A stretch of DNA of 64,000 nucleotides from Zingiber officinale (lineage: Eukaryota; Streptophyta; Magnoliopsida; Zingiberales; Zingiberaceae). Shown here in pieces: positions 58,417-64,000 of the stretch. The notes under the pieces were generated by a model, which did no database searches, was not told the DNA's origin, and saw only the letters and a program-made list of their open reading frames with translations. A program made the translations under genes and the position numbers. The DNA lies in contig NC_056002.1 in the NCBI RefSeq assembly GCF_018446385.1, positions 34,520,063-34,584,062 of the forward strand, written 5' to 3'. The number at the start of each line of letters is the position of its first letter. Positions within the stretch are counted from its first letter, which is position 1.

Positions 58417-60738
58417 CAAGCCTTCCGCTCGAGTCTAGTCGAAGGAGGTGCAAGTCCGACTGACTAGACAAGTCTATCGCAAAGGGCTGAATCGCTCTCG
58501 ATATCAAAATCAGATTGCTGAACCCCCTGTACAATGTCACACGAATGGCCGGTATAGCAGTGGCATAGCGTGAGATGGCAGCAATGCCAAGCGAACCGAG
58601 TCGATAATGCAGCAGATGCCAAGCGAGCGGTAAAATAGCAAGAGCGATGAGTAAAACAATAACTGACCGAGCGATACGTAGAGTGCCGAGTAGGCCAAGT
58701 CAATGATCAAACTGATGCTGAGCAAGCGACACAACGTCAAGCGAGTGCCCAAGACAACAAGCAAGCGACGAGTGCCATGATAGTAGACCGAGCGACACGA
58801 TGGACCACGAATAGACCGAGTGGACAAGCGATGCTGAGTGCGCGACCGCGGAGATGCCGGATAAGAAACAAAAACATCTCTGCAAGCGATGACGATGTTG
58901 GGCACACGACACCGAAGATGTTGAGCGAGTGATCGGAATGATGTCGATCGGACGGATAGATGTCGGACGGACGATGTCGTGCGTGCGACCACGAAGGTGC
59001 TGACCAAGCACTCATAGGAACGGAAATCGATGTCGGACGAACGATGTCGGGCGTGCGATCGAGCTGATGTCGATCGGCATAATAGATGTCGAGCGTGCGA
59101 TCGGAATGATGTCGATCGGAATAATAGATGCCGAGCGGGCGATCGGAATGATGTCGATCGGAATAATAGATGCCGAGCGGGCGATCGGAATGATGTCGAT
59201 CGGACGGCTATGAAAGTGCTAACTGCGCAGCCTCAATAATAGTCAACGGGCGATCGTAAGGTGCCACCCAGCAATCGAGTAAAGTAAATGGCCGGTGCCA
59301 TACGGGCGTATCATGCGCCAACAGCGCTGGGGTGTCGTGAGCCGAATAAGCGCAAAGCCCAGAGATCCTAGTCCACAACCAGTGGGGGTACTCCTGCCCG
59401 TGACCATCGGAGATAGCTCGACCCCGATCGGGGGAGATAAGAAATACTATATGCTGATAAGCTGGCTCGAGGCCAGTTATAATCGCTCGACCCCGAACGG
59501 GGGAGATAGAATATCTGAAGCTGGTCCGAGACCAGTGGCGACCGCTCGACCCCGAACGGGGGAGATAGAATATCTGATAACTAGTCCATGCAGCGGTCTT
59601 CAAGCCGGGGTTTTATAGTCGCCGGTTCGACTCTACGGTTTAACGTTTGGGCTAGACGGTCTTCAAGCCGGGGTTTTTATAGTCGCCGGTTCGACTCTAT
59701 GGTTTAACGTCTGGGCTAGACGGTCTTCAAGCCGGGGTTTTTATAGTCGCCGGTTCGACTCTACGGTTTAACGTCTGGGCTAGACGGCCCTGAGGACTAA
59801 TTCAAACCCGGTCGATCGGCTCGGGGGTCTTCGCCATCGAGCCCGTGGCAGCCACGGGCTCGTATATAATCCTCCCGGCCGATCGGCTCAGGGGTCTTTG
59901 CCATCGAGCCCGTGGCTCGGATATAATCCTCCCGGCCGATCGGCTCGGGGGTCTTCGTCATCGAGCCTGCAGCTCGTATATAATCCACCCGGCCGATCGG
60001 CTCGGGGGTCTTCTCCATCGAGCGTGCGGCTCGTATATAATCCGCCCGGCCGAACGGCTCAGGGGTCTTCTCCATCGAGCGTGCGGCTCGTATATAATCC
60101 GCCCGGCCGAACGGCTCTGGGGTCTTCGCCATCGAGCCCGTGGCAGCCACGGGCTCGTATATAATCCTCCCGGTCGATCGGCTCGGGGGTCTTCGCCATC
60201 GAGCCCGTGGCAGCCACGGGCTCGTATATAATCCTCCCGGTCAATTGGCTCGGGGGTCTTCGCCATCGAGCCCGTGGCAGCCACAGGCTCGTATATAATC
60301 CTCCCGGCCGATCGGCTCGGGGGTCTTCTACATCGAGCGTGTGGCTCGTATATAATCCGCCCGGCCGATCGGCTCGGGGGTCTTCTACATTGAGCGTGTG
60401 GCTCGTATATAATCCGCCCGGCCGATCGGCTCGGGGGTCTCCGTCATCGAGCCTGCAGCTCGGATATAATCCGCCCGGCCGATCGGCTCGGGGGTCTCCG
60501 TCATCGAGCCTGCAGCTCGTATATAATCCGCCCGGCCGAACGGCTCGGGGGTCTCGCCATCGAGCCCGCAGCTCGTATATAATCCTCCCGGCCGATCAGC
60601 TCGGGGGTCTCTGTCATCGTGGGACTAATACAGATCATATAAATAACCGAGAACAGATAACGGAAAAACTGGCCTAGGTCATGAGAATGGCAGAACTATC
60701 CGGTGTCGTCCATCTTCACGTTCCAGATCAGGCGCGTT
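58417..60738 (-). repeat. Interior of element J: series of minisatellites
   Basis: Left to right: irregular GAGCGA-type repeats (58570-58990); a 42-bp unit with GCGGGCGATCGGAATGATG (about 59050-59210); a roughly 60-bp unit with CGACCCCGAACGGGGGAGAT (59390-59600); a roughly 64-bp unit with GGTCTTCAAGCCGGGG (59592-59790, three copies); and a 57- or 67-bp unit with CCGATCGGCTCGGGGGTC and CTCGTATATAATCC (59805-60620, about 14 copies). The longer units add a GCAGCCACGGGC hairpin and break reading frame, so repeat-rich frames here are unlikely to be proteins. Confidence 0.8.
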
Positions 60739-60754
60739 CCCACAGACGGCGCCA
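60739..60754 (-). promoter_or_regulatory. Primer-binding site of element J
   Basis: Minus-strand TGGCGCCGTCTGTGGG, three bases from the LTR end. Confidence 0.8.
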
Positions 60755-60757
60755 ATT

Positions 60758-61902
60758 TGTTCCTGTCGGGAAGCTGAGAAGACGAACCTGCCGGTATGAC
60801 GTGTCTGGAGGGTTGACCGCATCCTCTTGACCCGGTTGATGATCTGTCCACTGCGTTGACCAGATTGTCAGAAAGCCTCCTCCGGTCAACTGTACCTGTA
60901 TCCAGCGACCGGGTTCCCCCGGTCTCTGGTACCTCGGTGCTCGAGGCGAATCCCACAGACATATAAGTAACCGCATAATAGTATAGCGATAAAATGAACA
61001 GATACCGAGTACGAGAACTTACCCTGGCCCAGGGGGGCGCCCTCGGATGGATGGCTGAACTGATTGGGATACTGACCGAGTCGCCACGGCTCTGAATAGT
61101 AGATATATGTCCGCCCAGTGAGTAGTTGGCTCCAGTGGCTCGGAGCCTGATGCGATATGGATCCGTAGGATGACACACTGTCCGACTACAATCTCGGCTC
61201 GCAGGCCGGAATACAACAGCGGCACGAAGGCCGAATACCCTCTCGGCTCGCAGGCCGGCATACAGACATAGTACGAGCGCAGAGCACAAGTTTGGGAGAG
61301 GACGAAAATCGCAGGAATGGCCGTTGGGGAAGCGAGAAAAAGAGGAAAAGCGAGGGACGAAAGAGAAGATATGCTTCATAATTTGTAGGGGGGATGCGAC
61401 GACAACCACAATGCGAAGCTCGGCGACGGGTGGCGATGGAAGGGAGATGCACTAGGGATGATCGCAGTTACTGCAGTGAAGAGGAGGAGGAGGTGGCCCT
61501 CTGTCACCGGTAGCTCTTTCCGGCGACGATAGCGAGGGACTGAGAAGCCTTTGTTTCTGTCCCTGATGGTGGCTGCGGACAACAAAAGCGCTCCGAGGGG
61601 GCCATCGGCGGAGAAAACCGGAGAAGAGAGGGGCGGCGGCGATTTCAACAGTGCCTCTTGTTTCGCGGTGGTTCCTGCTCGAAGAACACCCCTTGCCCTT
61701 CATTTCTCCTCCTCCCTCCTTCATCTCTGCCGCCGCCCCTTTTCCCCTCTCTCCCCCGCCGCCCCTTTTCCCCTCTCTCCCCCGCCCCCTTTTCCCAAAC
61801 ACGAGCCCTCTCTCCCTTTAAAGCCCTAGCAATGTTCAATGACGAAAATGCCCCTGACATCTTCTCTAATTACTTCTCATGCCCTAATTTACCTCCGGAT
61901 CA
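60758..61902 (-). mobile_element. 5' LTR of element J (right copy)
   Basis: 1145 bp. Carries the alternative block 61274-61476 and a short tandem duplication of a CCCCTTTTCCCCTCTCTCCC-type stretch near 61735-61790 that the left LTR lacks. Confidence 0.85.
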
Positions 61903-61907
61903 TAACA

Positions 61908-62556
61908 TTAAACTAAGGTTAAGCACCTGAATTTAAAATTAATTATTGAATTTATCAAACTCAAAGAAACAGTTATACCAAGGATATAGAGATAATCATG
62001 TGTTACTAAATCTCCTAGAACACTTAGGTAGATAAATGTGTTAGGGTTTTAAAATTTAACACACTCAAACTTTAGCATTATATTAAGGGGAATAATAAAA
62101 TAAGGAAGATTAATAAATTAAGGGAGAGTAATAAATTAAACTAGTATCAAATTCTGGGGGGGGGGGGGTTTATTTTTTTTCCCCTTAAGTGTCATTTTTT
62201 CTCTTTAAAATAAATCTCTTTAGAAAATTCTACCTCAATTTATTTAAAAAAATTTACTTTGAAAATCTTATATTAAATATTCTTAGCAAATATTTTCAAA
62301 AGCCTTATTTTAAATGTCAGGTTTAGGGGAAGGATTAAATCAATCTATTTCCATACTTAATACCAAAATTATTGTCTTTTCTTAAAAATTTTCTAAAACC
62401 TGATCTTTAGAAATCTAATTTGATAAATCTATTTTTGAAAACTAGCTTTTATAAAACTAAATTTTTAAATTAGATTTTATAAACTAAGGTTTTGAAAACT
62501 AAATCTTTTACAAACTTAGTGTTGAAAAATAAATTTTAATTAGCTTTAAAAAGTAG
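61908..62556 (+). mobile_element. Remnant of Copia element I, right part
   Basis: AT-rich continuation after the J insertion. No gene. A run of 13 G at 62156-62168 is followed by TTTATTTTTTTTCCCC, possibly a decayed purine tract. Confidence 0.5.
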
Positions 62557-63312
62557 TGATCCTGTCCGAGTCGCTGAATCGACGGACGCTGGGCACGTGG
62601 CGCTCTCCTCTATCTCCGACCAGCTGCACCGACCTCCGGCGAACCTGCACAGAAGTTGGGCCGGGGAGGGGTCCCCGGCGACGACCCTCCGACGCTCAAG
62701 TCAGGCAAGCAGACAGCAGATATGAGGCTCCAACATGCGAGAGAGCGTACCTCCGGCGAAGGGTGAGGACCCTTATATAGGGCTGTGAAAAGGCATGTGC
62801 ACTCATACCGAGGTGCGCACGTGTTCTGTGTCATACCTTAGTATGGGCTTGTCAGATGAGCTTGCCTGACCCCTTACCGCTACAGTCCGAGCACGTCTCT
62901 GATGGGACAGTGAGCCCATGCCCTAAGATCCTGCGTATCACCTGCTGTCAGAGGATGTTTCTGTCCTTGTCTCCATGCCGAGCGTCCGACCGGTCGGCGG
63001 TTTCCTCACGTCCGACCGGTCGGGTGTGCTGATCCGCTCGGGAGCTTCCTGGTCGCGTGCTCGGGACTGTTCGCAGTGTTGATACTTTATTCTTTCGGCC
63101 GAGCGGGCCATCCGCTCGGCACTACTATACTGTTCATCATGAGCGTCGGAACCCCGACTCCCCGCCGGGGTGTATCGCTTCCGCTCGGAAGCTTTAGCCG
63201 GTCGTCACCATCATAATCAGCTCGGCAAAGCTTCTGGTTGGCCTTTTACCTTTCGACCTCCACGTGGCGTTGACTCTGCTAAATGGGGTCCCCCATTCTT
63301 ACTGCCGGATCA
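62557..63312 (-). mobile_element. LTR of minus-strand element K
   Basis: In the minus sense it starts TGATCCGGCAG at 63312, matching the start of the J LTR, and ends GGACAGGATCA at 62557. A minus TATA CTATATAAGG lies at 62771-62780. TCCGACCGGTCGG palindromes occur near 62985-63020. A minus-sense purine tract (reverse of CTTGCCTCCCCTTCAAG) at 63313-63330 abuts it, so this is the 3' LTR and the interior extends to the right, beyond the window. Confidence 0.65.
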
Positions 63313-63967
63313 CTTGCCTCCCCTTCAAGTCTAGTCGAAGGAGGCGATTAAGTCCGACTGACTGGACTGTGTGTCCGAGCGGGTGCTCGTCGCCTTTTGT
63401 TTTACAAGTAATCCACAGGCCGCTCGGCGTGTGCGCCGAATTCAGCCGTTCGACGCTCGCTCAGATGTGACTCATGCGGCCTGCCGTCGTTGCCGCCTGT
63501 CCGAATCCCCTCGGGAACGGCGGCAATCCATTCCATTAAGGTTGCGCGTGCGTGGTATGGTGCACATTGAATGCGCCGAATCGCTCAGCGCCACGCGTCG
63601 ACCATTGCGTGGCGGCGGCGTTACTTATGATGGGACGCCATCGTTTGAAATGGACGGCCCGACGGCGTCCTTGTTTCTCGTGACCAGGATCGGACGGCGG
63701 AGGCCGACCGGCCTCGGCCGTATAAAACCCCAGTCCCCCTCTTCTGTCGCACGCTTGCTCGTGCTTTGTCCTTCTGCCTCTTCTGCTGCTGCGGCTTCCG
63801 GCGATCCAGTTCCTATTTTTTGGCGGCTACCATCTCACCGGTGATCTTTTCCGCCCGTCTCCTTCTCAGTGAGCCTTCTTTCTTCGTTTACTAGGTCTTC
63901 CCTACTCATTTTGCCTCTCTTTCGTTCCCATCCCTTCGATTTCTTGCTGTCCTTTTGTCTTTTCGAG
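63313..63967 (+). promoter_or_regulatory. 3' interior of element K with a plus-strand promoter-like region
   Basis: TCTAGTCGAAGGAGGCGATT and AAGTCCGACTGACT near 63330-63365 are shared with the J interior at 58433-58475. TATAAAACCCC at 63721 is followed by a CT-rich leader (63745-63960) leading to the ATG at 63968. This is promoter-like and opposite to the transcription of K. Confidence 0.45.
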
Positions 63968-64000
63968 ATGGCGAGTTCTTCCGAATCCGCTACCAACATT
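63968..64000 (+). CDS. Start of a plus-strand ORF, truncated by window edge (possible antisense ORF of element K)
   Basis: ATG with downstream MASSSESATNI open to the last base, in a GAG-ATG-GCG context favourable for plant translation. It lies just inside the 3' LTR of a minus-strand Gypsy-type element and opposite to it. Tat-lineage Gypsy elements are known to carry an antisense ORF at this place. Only 11 codons are visible, so the product cannot be named; a host gene remains possible. Confidence 0.4.
   Translation, partial: MASSSESATNI

Larger units (their letters stand above)
57265..61902 (-). mobile_element. Non-autonomous Gypsy-type LTR element J, complete
   Basis: LTRs at 57265-58416 and 60758-61902 have ends reading TGATCCGGAGG ... 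CGGGAACA in the minus sense. The target duplication TAACA is perfect (57260-57264 and 61903-61907). The primer site (minus) TGGCGCCGTCTGTGGG is at 60739-60754, a type used by Tat-class Gypsy elements such as RIRE2/Cinful. The 2.3-kb interior is almost wholly minisatellite and has no gag or pol. Confidence 0.85.

Noticed and set aside
59797..60677. Repeat-protein-like frames (MEKTPEPFGRADYIRAARS and GSYIILPADRLGGL types)
   Set aside because: Unit lengths of both 57 and 67 bp break frame, open frames occur on both strands, and the region is the minisatellite interior of element J.

Overview
The window is plant nuclear DNA and consists almost entirely of nested transposable elements. The evidence is Copia and Gypsy LTR retrotransposons with initiator-tRNA-Met primer sites, CACTA and hAT DNA transposons, and intron-containing fragments of plant genes. 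No intact host gene was found. A monocot with a large genome is likely, possibly Zingiberales, but that is inference from general appearance only.

Layout. (1) 1-24402: a Sirevirus-like Copia element (B) sits inside an older LTR (X). B's 5' LTR is split by a 14.4-kb head-to-tail array (A) of a gag-only LTR element: three gag copies and three LTRs that share borders. Only the third gag is open. (2) 24403-38105: an older Copia element (C) with a broken pol. It is split by an 8.7-kb CACTA transposon (26316-34993; 13-bp ends, TGC target duplication). That CACTA carries exon fragments of at least three unrelated host genes, all on the minus strand: a LysM protein 5' end with its start codon, the BRCT start of replication factor C subunit 1, and five consecutive LRR exons of a FEI-type receptor kinase. 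A second gag-only Copia (D) lies inside it. (3) 38106-39848: a Gypsy 3' end and LTR (L). (4) 40207-49327: a minus-strand gag-bearing element (E), split by a solo LTR (F, target duplication ATAAC) and by a second CACTA (43535-48737, TTA) that holds a DUF707-gene exon and a hAT element. (5) 49328-54273: a Gypsy chromovirus-like element (H), LTR to RT, truncated. (6) 54274-62556: an AT-rich remnant of a B-like Copia (I), split by a minus-strand non-autonomous Gypsy-type element (J, TAACA) whose interior is only minisatellites. (7) 62557-64000: LTR and flank of another minus-strand element (K). A plus-strand promoter and start codon at the very edge may be the antisense ORF known from Tat-lineage Gypsy elements.

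Relative order is readable from nesting: C before X before B before A; C before CACTA-1 before D; E before F and CACTA-2, and CACTA-2 before the hAT; I before J. Almost every reading frame here is retroelement gag or pol, most of them broken. Many other open frames are chance translations of tandem and palindromic repeats. The most notable items are the chimeric gene-carrying CACTA, the gag-only tandem array, the two LTRs of J that differ by one non-homologous block, and the recurrence of unrelated palindrome arrays in almost every LTR family.
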